64,000 nucleotides of DNA, taken from an uncultured Verrucomicrobiae bacterium (GTDB taxonomy: Bacteria; Verrucomicrobiota; Verrucomicrobiia; Limisphaerales; UBA1096). Under the pieces are notes generated by a model, which worked only from the letters and a program-made list of their open reading frames with translations, ran no database searches and was not told the DNA's origin. Shown here piece after piece: positions 1 to 9,188 of the stretch. Position numbers and translations under genes: made by a program. Location of the stretch: contig CALJHX010000013.1 in assembly GCA_937770485.1 (NCBI GenBank), positions 1-64,000 of the forward strand, written 5' to 3'. Within the stretch, counting starts at the first letter, position 1. Every line of letters begins with the position of its first letter.

Positions 1-2440
1 GTCGTTGGGGAATGGAGAGGAGAAGGCGCTGGGAGTGGACTACGGGAATGCGGAGTCGCAGATATTGTACAAGTTGGGGTCTAATGGGAACAGCGACTAT
101 GTATTTAATGGGGCGGGTTTGGATGGGTCGAAGGATCCGGAGTTGGAGTTGGTGGAGGGGTTGACGTACGTGTTTGAGCTTCAGCAGGGGGGTCATCCGT
201 TTTACGTGGGGACAGAGGCCGGGTTTGGCAATGTCTTCAGCGGGCTGGAGGTGGAGGGGAACGGCCTGGATGGAACTGGTAAGCGAGTGGTGTTGATGCC
301 GGGCGCGGACACTCCCAGGACGTTGAGTTATTATTGCAGTCTTCATTCGCAGATGGTGGGAGTGATCCGAGTGGTGAAGGCGGATGCAGGCGAGGTGGAC
401 GAGGGAGTGAGTCTGCCGCGAGAAGGAAGCGCAGAAGAGCCGACCGATCCCGGCGAGGGAGAGCAGGGCAATGCGAAGCCGGTGCTTGCGGGGATGAGTG
501 ATGTGGGACTGGAGTCGGGCGGGAGCAAGAGTGTGAGCGTCAGTTTCAGTGACAGCGATCAAGGGGACAACCACACGGTCACGGTGAGTTCGGACAACAG
601 CAAGGTGAGCGTGAGCGGGAGTGGGATTGAGTACACCTTGAGCGCGGCCGCCGGGTACGAGGGGACCGTGACGGTGACGGTGGTGGTGAGTGACGGGACA
701 GACAGCGACACCGGTACATTCCAGGTGAGCGTGAGCGCTGCCGCGGGCAGCGGGACAGTTGCAGATGAGAGTTTTGGTGAACCGGTGACCTACACAAACG
801 TAGCCACAACAGCGATAGGGCAGGTGACGATTAATGGGGCGTTAGCAAGAGATGGGGATGTGGTGGCGTTTTATGTGGGAGACGAGTTGAGGGGTAAGCA
901 GGCGGTAGACATTGACGTTAATGGTGGTTATTCGGCAGCGGGGACTGCCTGGGTAAATGCGCAGGTCCATGTATCTGGAGGAGTGGAGACGGCGTCAATC
1001 AAGGTGTACGAGGCCAGCACGGGAATCACGTATGATAAGGTTGGTCTGAGTGTGGAGATCAAGCCGGAAGGGGCGGCGGGGACCTTCGCCGAGCCGTTAT
1101 TGATACAGATGGACAACGTGGCGCCGGAGTTGACGTTGTTGGGAGAGGCACAAGTAACGATCGATCAGGGAACGACCTATGCAGATGCCGGAGCGAGTGC
1201 GACGGACAATGTGGACGGAGATTTGACGAGTAAAATTGTTGTGACCGGGGCCGTGAATGCATCCTCGGCAGGAACCTACACGCTGAAGTATGACGTGAGT
1301 GATGCAGCGGGTAATGCAGCCGAGAGTGTAAGTCGGACGGTGGTGGTGGAGCAGACGACGGTAATCCAAACGGTGAACCTGAAGGCAGGCTGGAACCTGA
1401 TATCGTTCTACGTGGAGTCGGCAGACATGACACCGGCAACGGTTCTGGCGTCGATCAAGGGCAACCTGTCTCAGATCAAGAACCTGAAGAGTTCCTACGA
1501 CCCCGCTTTGCCCCCATTCCTGAACACGCTGAAGGGTTTGAACGTGAAGGACGGGTACTGGGTGAGTGTGGATGCCGATGTCAGCTTTGATTTGGAGGGA
1601 GAGGCACCTGCTGGAGCGTCGATAACGGTGAAGCCGGGCTGGAATCTTGTGGGTTACCCGAGGGAGAGCGGTGCTGCACCAGGGACCGAGTTGACGAGCC
1701 TTGGTGGTATAGTGGAGCAATTTAAGAACCTGAAGAGTTCCTATGACCCCGCTTTGCCCCCATTCCTGAATACACTGAAGGTTGTCGCGCCCGGTTTGGG
1801 TTACTGGCTGAAGGTGAGTGCGAATGGAGTGTGGAACGTGGGGGATGTGTCTGGAGAGGACAGCAATAGGGTCATATCCAAGATGGGACAGGATGAATCA
1901 AGATGGGGCCAAGTTGTGGTGTATCCGAATGTGAGTGCAACGGTGCTGGCGCAAGTGACAGTTGAAGGCAAAGCAGTCAGCAGTGGAAGTGTGGTGGGAG
2001 CGTTTGTGGGCGATGAGTTGAGGGGACAGCATGGGGTGGTGCTGGCTGATGGGGTGAGTTATGTCGCGATCAACGTGAACCTGACGAAAGCTGAGAAGGT
2101 GTCTTTCCGGATTTGGGATGCAGGGAATAACACGGATTACCCAGTTGTGAAGACGATGACACTGGAGATGGGAGAGACGTATGGAACAGCAGAGAAGTTG
2201 GTCAATCTGGATGGCGCGGTTCCCAGGGTTGGAGTACGGATATTAAGCTACACGCAATCACCGTTTGTTATTGAGTTTAAAGGTGAGCAGGGCCGCAATT
2301 ATGTGGTGGAGGCAACCGGTGATTTGAAGGAGTGGAAGCTGCTCAAGACGCTAAGCGGTGTGGGATCAGACATTAAATTTACCGACACCCGGAAGTCGCT
2401 TTTTGAGAAGCAATACTACCGGGTGAAGGCATTGGAATAG
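1..2440 (+). CDS. Large secreted/surface protein: cupredoxin-like N-terminus, cadherin/Ig-like (DUF5011-type) domain, duplicated 'GWNLI/V..KNLKSSYDPALPPFLNTLK' modules; 5' end probably outside window
   Basis: ORF 5..2440 begins with a TTG at the window edge; motif VTIDQGTTYADAGASATDNVDGDLTSKIVVTGAVNASSAGTYTLKYDVSDAAGNAAES is typical of DUF5011/HYR-like Ig folds; HPFYVGTE...YYCSLHSQMVG is cupredoxin-like. Confidence 0.7.
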   Translation, partial: SLGNGEEKALGVDYGNAESQILYKLGSNGNSDYVFNGAGLDGSKDPELELVEGLTYVFELQQGGHPFYVGTEAGFGNVFSGLEVEGNGLDGTGKRVVLMPGADTPRTLSYYCSLHSQMVGVIRVVKADAGEVDEGVSLPREGSAEEPTDPGEGEQGNAKPVLAGMSDVGLESGGSKSVSVSFSDSDQGDNHTVTVSSDNSKVSVSGSGIEYTLSAAAGYEGTVTVTVVVSDGTDSDTGTFQVSVSAAAGSGTVADESFGEPVTYTNVATTAIGQVTINGALARDGDVVAFYVGDELRGKQAVDIDVNGGYSAAGTAWVNAQVHVSGGVETASIKVYEASTGITYDKVGLSVEIKPEGAAGTFAEPLLIQMDNVAPELTLLGEAQVTIDQGTTYADAGASATDNVDGDLTSKIVVTGAVNASSAGTYTLKYDVSDAAGNAAESVSRTVVVEQTTVIQTVNLKAGWNLISFYVESADMTPATVLASIKGNLSQIKNLKSSYDPALPPFLNTLKGLNVKDGYWVSVDADVSFDLEGEAPAGASITVKPGWNLVGYPRESGAAPGTELTSLGGIVEQFKNLKSSYDPALPPFLNTLKVVAPGLGYWLKVSANGVWNVGDVSGEDSNRVISKMGQDESRWGQVVVYPNVSATVLAQVTVEGKAVSSGSVVGAFVGDELRGQHGVVLADGVSYVAINVNLTKAEKVSFRIWDAGNNTDYPVVKTMTLEMGETYGTAEKLVNLDGAVPRVGVRILSYTQSPFVIEFKGEQGRNYVVEATGDLKEWKLLKTLSGVGSDIKFTDTRKSLFEKQYYRVKALE

Positions 2441-2489
2441 TTTAGAAACCCAATTTGCGCTTCATCGCTAATCCACCTATTATCTGCTT

Positions 2490-2888
2490 ATGGGGGAAGC
2501 AGATAAATGCAGGCGACCGTGCACCAAACGATTCCGACTAGCGCTATGGTGGCTCGTCTACCGCCTGCCGGTACTCGACGGTATCAACCGAGAGACGGAG
2601 GAGTTGGGTCGCAAGCACTGCAAGTACAGCGAGGAAGCGTGGGCGCGGGACCGGGCAGACTTTCAATCTCAGTGGGAGCGGATGCTGGCCAAGCGGGAGA
2701 GGCGGTTTCGGTGGTATCAGAAGCACGGCAAAGTTCCCGACGGTTGGACACCGCCCGATCCTAAAGACCCGCACTCCCGAAAGTATCCCAAGCGGGCACT
2801 GGCAGCCACGTTACCAAAGAAGTACCGAATGTTTTGGCCGGTGCTGCTCGACCGACCGGATTACGAACTGATGGCAGATTGCGGTTGA
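2490..2888 (+). CDS. Hypothetical protein (132 aa); its C-terminal half is duplicated in inverted orientation at 14.0-14.3 kb
   Basis: ORF track; sequence MLAKRERRFRWYQKHGKVPDGWTPPDPKDPHSRKYPKRALAATLPKKYRMFWPVLLDRPDYELMA recurs on the minus strand at 14049-14255. Confidence 0.45.
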   Translation: MGEADKCRRPCTKRFRLALWWLVYRLPVLDGINRETEELGRKHCKYSEEAWARDRADFQSQWERMLAKRERRFRWYQKHGKVPDGWTPPDPKDPHSRKYPKRALAATLPKKYRMFWPVLLDRPDYELMADCG

Positions 2889-2897
2889 ATTACGCCA
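2673..2897 (+). repeat. Left copy of ~225-bp near-identical inverted repeat
   Basis: Read by eye: tgggagcggatgct...gaattacgcc matches the reverse complement of 14041-14265 with only a few mismatches. Confidence 0.9.
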
Positions 2898-2936
2898 CCA
2901 GCATCATGGCTACGATTGTTGTGATTAGTAGCTGTT

Positions 2937-3045
2937 TCATTTCAATTCAGTTTCCAATTCTTCACCCGTCTTGCCGCCGTGTTTGCGGAGGAGGTTGGCT
3001 GTTTCGGTTTTGGCGGCTTTGTCTTCGGGGGGTTGTGCCTGTATT
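2937..3045 (-). pseudogene. C-terminal ankyrin-repeat gene relic
   Basis: Minus-strand reading gives PEDKAAKTETANLLRKHGGKTGEELETELK*, a typical ankyrin-repeat tail, with no intact ORF upstream. Confidence 0.65.
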
Positions 3046-3602
3046 ATTTGACAGCTTCTGGGAGTCAATTTTGTTGTGGGCGGCAGGTTTGGCTTTAATA
3101 ATAATCAGTATTATTGTTTTTTTATTGAAAAAATGAACTCATCCCGCACGACGCAGTCCGAAAAGTCAAAGTAGTGCCAACCCGCCCAATCAACCGTATA
3201 ACTCCCGCACACCCGTTCTTCGCAATCGGGCTATGAGAACTTCATCTTCGACTTTCGTGACAGAACAGTCCCGCCATACGCCGGTGGCGCGGGCTTGTGG
3301 ATAAAGTAGCTGGCCAAACTACTTATTGGCTACTTTCGGTGGCGGGGTTTCCGGGAGTGTTGGGTTATTCGGATGCCGAACCGTCGACACGTTTGCGCCA
3401 ACGCTTGGATTGAGACTAGACGGTAGATGACCAAACTCGCCCAACTAAAGCACCCCGACCCTAGTCTCTGTTTTCATCCTGTTCGCGACATTCCGATGGA
3501 AAAGTTTCACAGGGCGGCAGGAAGCGCTTGCTTATGGAGCGGCCAGGAGGCAAATCTGCGTTTCATAAAGTCAATTTCCATCTTTTAAGCCGACTCCCAA
3601 TC

Positions 3603-5519
3603 ATGACTGAGCTACAGCGCCAACTCAAAGAACGATTCGGTTTCGACGACTTTCGCGAGGGACAGGAGGCCGCGATTTCCCGCTTGCTCGCAGGCAAGTC
3701 GGTGTTGGCGGTTTTTCCGACCGGCGGAGGCAAGAGTCTTTGCTACCAGTTGCCGGGGTTGATGCTGGACGGTCTGACCGTGGTGATCTCGCCGCTGATC
3801 GCGCTTATGAAGGATCAGCTGGATTTTCTCATCGCCAAGGGAGCGCTCGCCGCCCGGCTCGATTCGACCCTCACCAAGGAGGAGAATCGCAAGCTGTTTG
3901 ACGACCTATACGCGGGGAACTTGAAGCTCCTGTATATCTCACCGGAGCGACTCGGCAATGAGCGCTTCCTGCGGGCGATCGGACGTCAGAAGATCTCGTT
4001 GCTCGCGATCGATGAGGCGCACTGCATCAGTGAATGGGGGCACAATTTTCGGCCGGATTACCTGAAGATCGCGCAGCTTGCCAAGGATCTGAAGGTGGAG
4101 CGGACGCTGTCGCTGACTGCGACCGCGACGCCGGCCGTGGCCAAAGATGTGCGCGCCGCGTTCGATATTGCCGCCGACGACGAAGTCCACACGGGATTCT
4201 ACCGGCCCAATTTGGAATTGAGCGTCATCGCCGGACCCAGCCGCGGAAGAAACAAGACCTTGCTCGCCCGGATTCGCGAACGTCCGCCCGGCTCGACGAT
4301 TGTCTACGTCACGCTGCAACGCACGGCGGAGGAAGTGGCCGGGTTCCTGGCCGCCAACGGACTCAACGCCGCCGCCTATCATGCGGGCCTCAAGAGCGAG
4401 GATCGCACTGCCATTCAGAATGCGTTTATGATTTCGCCCGATTCGGTGATCGTCGCGACGATCGCTTTCGGCATGGGCATTGACAAGTCGAACATCCGTT
4501 ACGTTTATCACTACAATCTGCCCAAGGGGCTGGAGAGTTACTCGCAGGAGATTGGGCGCGCGGGTCGAGACGGTGAGCCTTCCTTCTGCGAGATGCTGGC
4601 GTCGGCGGACGACGTCATCACGTTGGAAAATTTCAGCTATGGGGACACGCCCGAACCGGAGACGGTCGGAGAATTTACACGCCACATTTTCGAAATGGGC
4701 GAGACGTTCGACATTTCGGAATATGAACTTTCCGGACGTTTCGATGTGCGGCCGCTGGTGTTGAAAACGTTGCTGACCTATCTCGAGCTGGAGCGCTGCC
4801 TCGCCTCGACCGGCCCCTTCTACAGCGAATACAAATTTCAGCCGCAGTGTCCCTCGTCCGAGATGTTCGCGCGCGTCAGCGGGGAGAAAGCCGAATTTCT
4901 GCGAAGCGTGTTTCGGCATGCGCGCAAGGGAACCAAATGGTTGACGCTCGACACCACGGAGGTCAGCCAGACCATCGGCCAGCCCCGCGATCGCATCGTG
5001 GCCGCGCTGAGCTATCTCGAGGAAAAGGGCGATCTGATCCTGCAGGTCGCCGGAGTGCGCCAGGGATATCGCCGGCTGCGTGTTCCGGAGGATATGAACG
5101 CCTTCGTTGAGTCGCTCAATGCGCGTTTTCAAAAGCGCGAAACCAACGATGTTGAGCGCATTCAGCGAGTGTTGGACCTGGCCCAACACGACGGCTGCAT
5201 CACCCGGCATCTGCTTGGTTACTTTGGCGAGGAGCGAGACGACTGCGGGCATTGCTGCCGCTGCCAGGGCGTGAAGCCAACACCGCTTGGCGACGCGGAT
5301 CGACGGACCTTTTCCGCGCAGGACGAGGAACGCGTCCGAGGCCTGATCTCCGACGGCCACGAATCCATCCGAACGCCGCGGCAACTCACGCGCCTCCTTT
5401 GCGGCATCACCAGTCCGGCGACGACTCGGGCCAAACTGCGCCAAAAGACAAATCTGTTTGGGGCCTACGATTCAATGCCATTCAAGGCGACGCTGGATTT
5501 TGTGGAGGGTTTGGTTTGA
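3603..5519 (+). CDS. recQ: RecQ-family ATP-dependent DNA helicase
   Basis: FPTGGGKSLCYQLPGL, DEAHCISEWGHNFRPDYLKI, TATATPAVAKDV, IAFGMGIDKSNIRYVYHYNLPKGLESYSQEIGRAGRDG and Cys-rich zinc site; MTELQRQ start chosen within ORF 3528..5519. Confidence 0.93.
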   Translation: MTELQRQLKERFGFDDFREGQEAAISRLLAGKSVLAVFPTGGGKSLCYQLPGLMLDGLTVVISPLIALMKDQLDFLIAKGALAARLDSTLTKEENRKLFDDLYAGNLKLLYISPERLGNERFLRAIGRQKISLLAIDEAHCISEWGHNFRPDYLKIAQLAKDLKVERTLSLTATATPAVAKDVRAAFDIAADDEVHTGFYRPNLELSVIAGPSRGRNKTLLARIRERPPGSTIVYVTLQRTAEEVAGFLAANGLNAAAYHAGLKSEDRTAIQNAFMISPDSVIVATIAFGMGIDKSNIRYVYHYNLPKGLESYSQEIGRAGRDGEPSFCEMLASADDVITLENFSYGDTPEPETVGEFTRHIFEMGETFDISEYELSGRFDVRPLVLKTLLTYLELERCLASTGPFYSEYKFQPQCPSSEMFARVSGEKAEFLRSVFRHARKGTKWLTLDTTEVSQTIGQPRDRIVAALSYLEEKGDLILQVAGVRQGYRRLRVPEDMNAFVESLNARFQKRETNDVERIQRVLDLAQHDGCITRHLLGYFGEERDDCGHCCRCQGVKPTPLGDADRRTFSAQDEERVRGLISDGHESIRTPRQLTRLLCGITSPATTRAKLRQKTNLFGAYDSMPFKATLDFVEGLV

Positions 5520-5526
5520 GGCGTAA

Positions 5527-5691
5527 TGAGTGCAATCATTAAAACGCTAATAGTAGTATTTGGCGGGATGGCCGTGATGGTCGTTACAACGGTCTGTGGA
5601 GCGGTGATTGGTTCCAAATACGGTGACCTGTGGGATGCGGTTTTCGGAGGAGCAATCGGTGCAGTTGTCGGAGTACCGATCTGGGTTTGAC
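5527..5691 (+). CDS. Small glycine-rich membrane protein (54 aa), stop codon abuts a tRNA 3'-end fragment
   Basis: Read directly: MSAIIKTLIVVFGGMAVMVVTTVCGAVIGSKYGDLWDAVFGGAIGAVVGVPIWV*; glycine-zipper-like helices. Confidence 0.4.
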
Positions 5692-5721
5692 TTGCGGGTT
5701 CGAGTCCCGTAGGGGTCGCCA
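5692..5721 (+). repeat. tRNA 3'-end fragment (T-arm plus acceptor 3' strand), candidate attachment site
   Basis: cttgcgggttcgagtcccgtaggggtcgcca: T-stem GCGGG/CCCGT around TTCGAGT; no matching tRNA 5' half upstream. Confidence 0.6.
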
Positions 5722-6326
5722 TTTTTTCTCCTCAATGACTTACGACTTTAGCAGGTTGAAGTCACACCCAAAAGTTACACCATTTTCACCGGTTTTCATT
5801 GATGTTAGTGGTGTCTCTTAACGATCGGGAAGTCGTTATAGTTCCCTCTGTTATCATTCAATATAGGACAAGGGGATCCCCCCGGAAACAGCTTGCCTCA
5901 GAAACTATGACCCTCTCTGAAAAAATGACTTCTCAGGCAACTGGATAATTAACGGCCGTCGCCATATCGGGACGAGGATGTCGGGATAGAGAATCCGAGC
6001 GAGTCAGTTGCTTAGCGGTGCTGGGAATTCTTTCTTCCACCTGCTAAATGAGATGATGATCCCATAGATGTAATGTAGCGGAAATACAACCCAAGCGATT
6101 GTCAGCCCAATTGAACGTAAAGACTTAGGTTTAGAGGAAGATATGGTTAAAGATTTAGTCGGTTTTTTTGATACTGTAACACGAGGAGAGGTGATTCAGT
6201 AAAAGCTGTAGTTCTAAACTTCCAAAGACTTTCTATATAACGAAAACCTGCAACTATTTAAACCACACTTTAGAGTTGAAACCCCTGTTAACATGCACGG
6301 TTCTAAGTTTATTAAGAATCTTGGGA

Positions 6327-7265
6327 TTAAGTGCTTTCACCTTGAACTACTTGCGCCTGCTGTTGACTGTAATCGTCTAACAAACTATTATCAATTGTTG
6401 GCTCATATCGTTCAGTATCAGTTAAATAGTTTAAAACTGCTAACGCTGTTGCTGGATTCGTGGCAAGTGGGATTTGGTAAACATCACAGAGTCTTCCAAG
6501 TGCTTCTATGTCGGCATGGTGAGGATGCGATGAAAGAGGGTCACGAAAGAAGATGACGCCACAAACATTGTCAGTCGATATCATTTGGCCAATTGCTTGA
6601 TCTCCACCTAAAGGGCCAGATTTTACTTTTTTCGTCAGTACGATTTTTGCTTCTTTGTACAACAATTCTCCTGTGGTACCCGTCGCGACAAGGGGAAACA
6701 TATTGATTTTCTTCACATGAGATTGAACAAAACTAACCAGGGATTTTTTCATTTCATTATGTGCAACTAAGGCAAGGTACTTAGCAGGATCTTTAGTGAA
6801 AAAATATTCATTAGCCAATGAATTCTGCTTGTATAACTTCTCAAATATTAATTTGCATTTAAGAGCTACTTTAGAATTTTGCCGAAGGAGTGATTCATAC
6901 GTTGTAAGATCAAACAATAAAACATCTGTCGGCTCTACAGTAACAGCGTCAGCAATCCGTTTTCCTTGATTGGAAAACATACCTTCGCCAAAAACCGCTC
7001 CCTGAGTTAGTTTTGCAATCAGATGATCATTTAGATGAATATTTACTGATCCACTGATTAGAAACATAAGAGAACTAGCTGGCTCACCTTTCGCCAAGAT
7101 CGTTTCATTTTCACGATAAGAATGTAGCGGCATTAACTGGATTAATTCAAGTATTTCATAATCTGCTAGTTGCCCGGCTAATGGTGATTTTTCTTTTAAA
7201 ATATCAATTAAATCTTCAGGTATGTTTTTCACTTTATTTATACTTAATTTAGTTATAATTTTCAA
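6327..7265 (-). CDS. Cyclic-nucleotide-binding domain fused to methylglyoxal synthase-like domain
   Basis: N-terminal YRENETILAKGEPASSLMFLISGSVNIHL...GAVFGEGMF (cNMP-binding fold) followed by LALVAHNEMKKSLVSFV, LVATGTTGELLYKE, SGPLGGDQAIGQMI, VIFFRDPLSSHPHHADIEALGRLCDVYQIPLATNPATALAVL (MgsA signature). Confidence 0.85.
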   Translation of the reverse strand: MKIITKLSINKVKNIPEDLIDILKEKSPLAGQLADYEILELIQLMPLHSYRENETILAKGEPASSLMFLISGSVNIHLNDHLIAKLTQGAVFGEGMFSNQGKRIADAVTVEPTDVLLFDLTTYESLLRQNSKVALKCKLIFEKLYKQNSLANEYFFTKDPAKYLALVAHNEMKKSLVSFVQSHVKKINMFPLVATGTTGELLYKEAKIVLTKKVKSGPLGGDQAIGQMISTDNVCGVIFFRDPLSSHPHHADIEALGRLCDVYQIPLATNPATALAVLNYLTDTERYEPTIDNSLLDDYSQQQAQVVQGEST

Positions 7266-7317
7266 TCACATAAGATTCTCAAACGAAATTAGTGCTTAAG
7301 CTGACTGCGTTTGTTGA

Positions 7318-7549
7318 TTAGCACTCGCCGGCTCTCCCCTGACCGCCAGTCACCACCTCTAATTCGAACTCGGTTAGTTCTTCGTCAGATTCTTGTAGTT
7401 CATTCCGAGCAGAGTTCAATTCTTCTCTGCGTGAACTTAATGCCGTTTTCTTTGCCGAGCGACACAAGGTCTGCACCGCTTTTAATCTTATCCTACAAAG
7501 TCCAGTCCCCGTAGACTAAGTTCCTGAAGTTTGTTAGTGATTCTGTCAT
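7318..7549 (-). pseudogene. Nif11-type leader RiPP precursor, degenerate (one in-frame TAG, one 1-nt frameshift)
   Basis: Minus-strand reading: MTESLTNFRNLVYGDWTL(*)DKIKSGADLVSLGKENGIKFT(fs)REELNSARNELQESDEELTEFELEVVTGG|QGRAGEC*. Matches Nif11 leader organisation with a terminal Gly-Gly. Confidence 0.7.
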
Positions 7550-7600
7550 GGTATGACATGAGGAGATTTGTAGCAGTCCGACTGCCGCCATGCAAGTGGT

Positions 7601-7665
7601 TTACTTCCCTTCAGCTTTCAATTCTTCACCCATCTTGCCGCCGTGTTTGCGGAGGAGGTCGGCGG
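7601..7665 (-). pseudogene. C-terminal ankyrin-repeat gene relic
   Basis: Minus strand: ADLLRKHGGKMGEELKAEGK*. Confidence 0.6.
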
Positions 7666-7772
7666 TTTGGGACTAAACCATTTTGGATAACTAGATAAGT
7701 TTCGGCAAGCTCACCCTTGTGGGCTCTATCAGCAAGGGTTGAAGCGCTTTTGCCTCGAGATGAAGGTGATGC

Positions 7773-9188
7773 TTATTCGCCGGATGGCCAGGAGCCGCCG
7801 AGGGCTTGTATCAGCCGGACTGTGGCGAGGAGGCGTTCACTGGTAAGTGTGCTTTCGCGGGCGGCGATCTGCAGACGAACGCGTTCCGCAGCGATGTAGT
7901 CGAAGTAGTTGGTGAGGCCGGTATCAAATCGTTTCCTTGCGGCTTCAGTAGCCTCTGTGGCGGCCTGTAGAGCCAGGCGTTGGAGGATGATTTCACGCGA
8001 ATAGCTTCTGGCCTCAAGCAGCGCGTCATCGACCTCTTTCACGGCGGTCAGGAAGGCGGCTTTGAAGTTGGCTGCGGCTTCCCGGAACTGGGCCTTGGCC
8101 TGGGCAACCGCCGCCTTTCGGAAGCGATACTGAAATATTCCGATATCCACTTCCGGTCCGAGATCGAACAGGGTGCTGTCCGCTGCGAAGAGGTTGTTCG
8201 CCTTCAGGCTGGCGATGCCGCCGCCGCCACCGAGGCTGATTTGGGGGAGGAAGTCCGCCTTGCGAATGCCCACCTGAAGAGCGGCGGATCGCAGCCGCCG
8301 ATCGGCTGCGAGGAGATCTGGCCGCAATACTAGCAAATCGGAGGGTAACCCCACGGGGATGTCGGGAATTCCTGGCAGGAGCGTGGGTTCCAGATCCGAA
8401 AGCTCGGACGGTATGGTATCAGTCAGAACGGCGATCGCGTGCAATAGCTTGCCGGTGTTGCGCCGGGAGGCTTCGAGGGCTGTAGCAGCATTCTGCAGCT
8501 CCAGTTGTGCATTGGCGACATCGGCCTGCACTCCCTGTCCCATCCGGAGCCGTGCCTTCTGCATTTCCAGATTCTCGGTGGCAAGATCGTAGGACCGTTG
8601 CAGCAGGTTCAATTCCGTGCGGGCGGCGCAATGGGCGAAGTATTGTTGGGCGAGGCTCGCCTGCAGGGAGAGCAACACATTGTGATAGTTGACGGCTTCG
8701 ACCTCGGCGCGGAGCCGGTCGCGTTTCACTGATGCCCGGACGCGGCCCCATAGGTCGAGTTCCCAACTGGCACTCGCGCCGAGCATGAACCGGTTGTACT
8801 CCGGCGTCGCTATGGGAAAGAGCAGGTTGTTGACCGAGTCGCGCCGGCGTCCTCCGCTGAGGTTGCCTCGAACGGTCGGGTAGGTGGGGCTCCGGGTTAT
8901 GCCCATGGCGGCAAAGCTCTGATCAATTCGGGCCAAAGCCGCTTCGACGTCCGGGTTGGCAGCGTTCAGGTTTGCGATCAGTTGATTCAAGGTGGGGTCA
9001 TTGAACAGGGTCCACCATTCCGAATTGTCCCGTCGGCCCGGGGTGCTGTCCGCATGTTTGAATGATCCGGCCGCCGCGGGGATTTGTTCATTGGCATCAG
9101 GGCTCATTTGCTCGGTGACGGAGCGGCAGCCGATGGAGATAACAAATGGCAAAAACAAGAGGGAGAGCAAGCGTGATCTGATTCTCAT
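7773..9188 (-). CDS. RND efflux system outer membrane lipoprotein (NodT/OprM family)
   Basis: MRIRSRLLSLLFLPFVISIGCRSVTEQ lipoprotein start; WWTLFNDPTLNQLIANLNAANPDVEAALARIDQ; LLVLRPDLLAADRRLRSAALQVGIRKADFLPQISLGG; 4-bp overlap with the upstream RND gene. Confidence 0.92.
   Translation of the reverse strand: MRIRSRLLSLLFLPFVISIGCRSVTEQMSPDANEQIPAAAGSFKHADSTPGRRDNSEWWTLFNDPTLNQLIANLNAANPDVEAALARIDQSFAAMGITRSPTYPTVRGNLSGGRRRDSVNNLLFPIATPEYNRFMLGASASWELDLWGRVRASVKRDRLRAEVEAVNYHNVLLSLQASLAQQYFAHCAARTELNLLQRSYDLATENLEMQKARLRMGQGVQADVANAQLELQNAATALEASRRNTGKLLHAIAVLTDTIPSELSDLEPTLLPGIPDIPVGLPSDLLVLRPDLLAADRRLRSAALQVGIRKADFLPQISLGGGGGIASLKANNLFAADSTLFDLGPEVDIGIFQYRFRKAAVAQAKAQFREAAANFKAAFLTAVKEVDDALLEARSYSREIILQRLALQAATEATEAARKRFDTGLTNYFDYIAAERVRLQIAARESTLTSERLLATVRLIQALGGSWPSGE

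Noticed and set aside
3303-3336. Hairpin aaagtagc...gctacttt as a terminator
   Set aside because: Stem only 8 bp, long loop, no T-tract; too weak to call.
3939-5444. 501-aa minus-strand ORF opposite recQ
   Set aside because: Shadow ORF in high-GC coding DNA; RecQ motifs on the plus strand are unambiguous.
5465-5735. Minus-strand ORFs MATPTGLEPASQTQ... and MRRKNGDPYGTRTRK...
   Set aside because: Classic spurious ORFs produced by reading antisense across a tRNA T-arm/acceptor; the tRNA fragment and a small plus-strand ORF explain the DNA.
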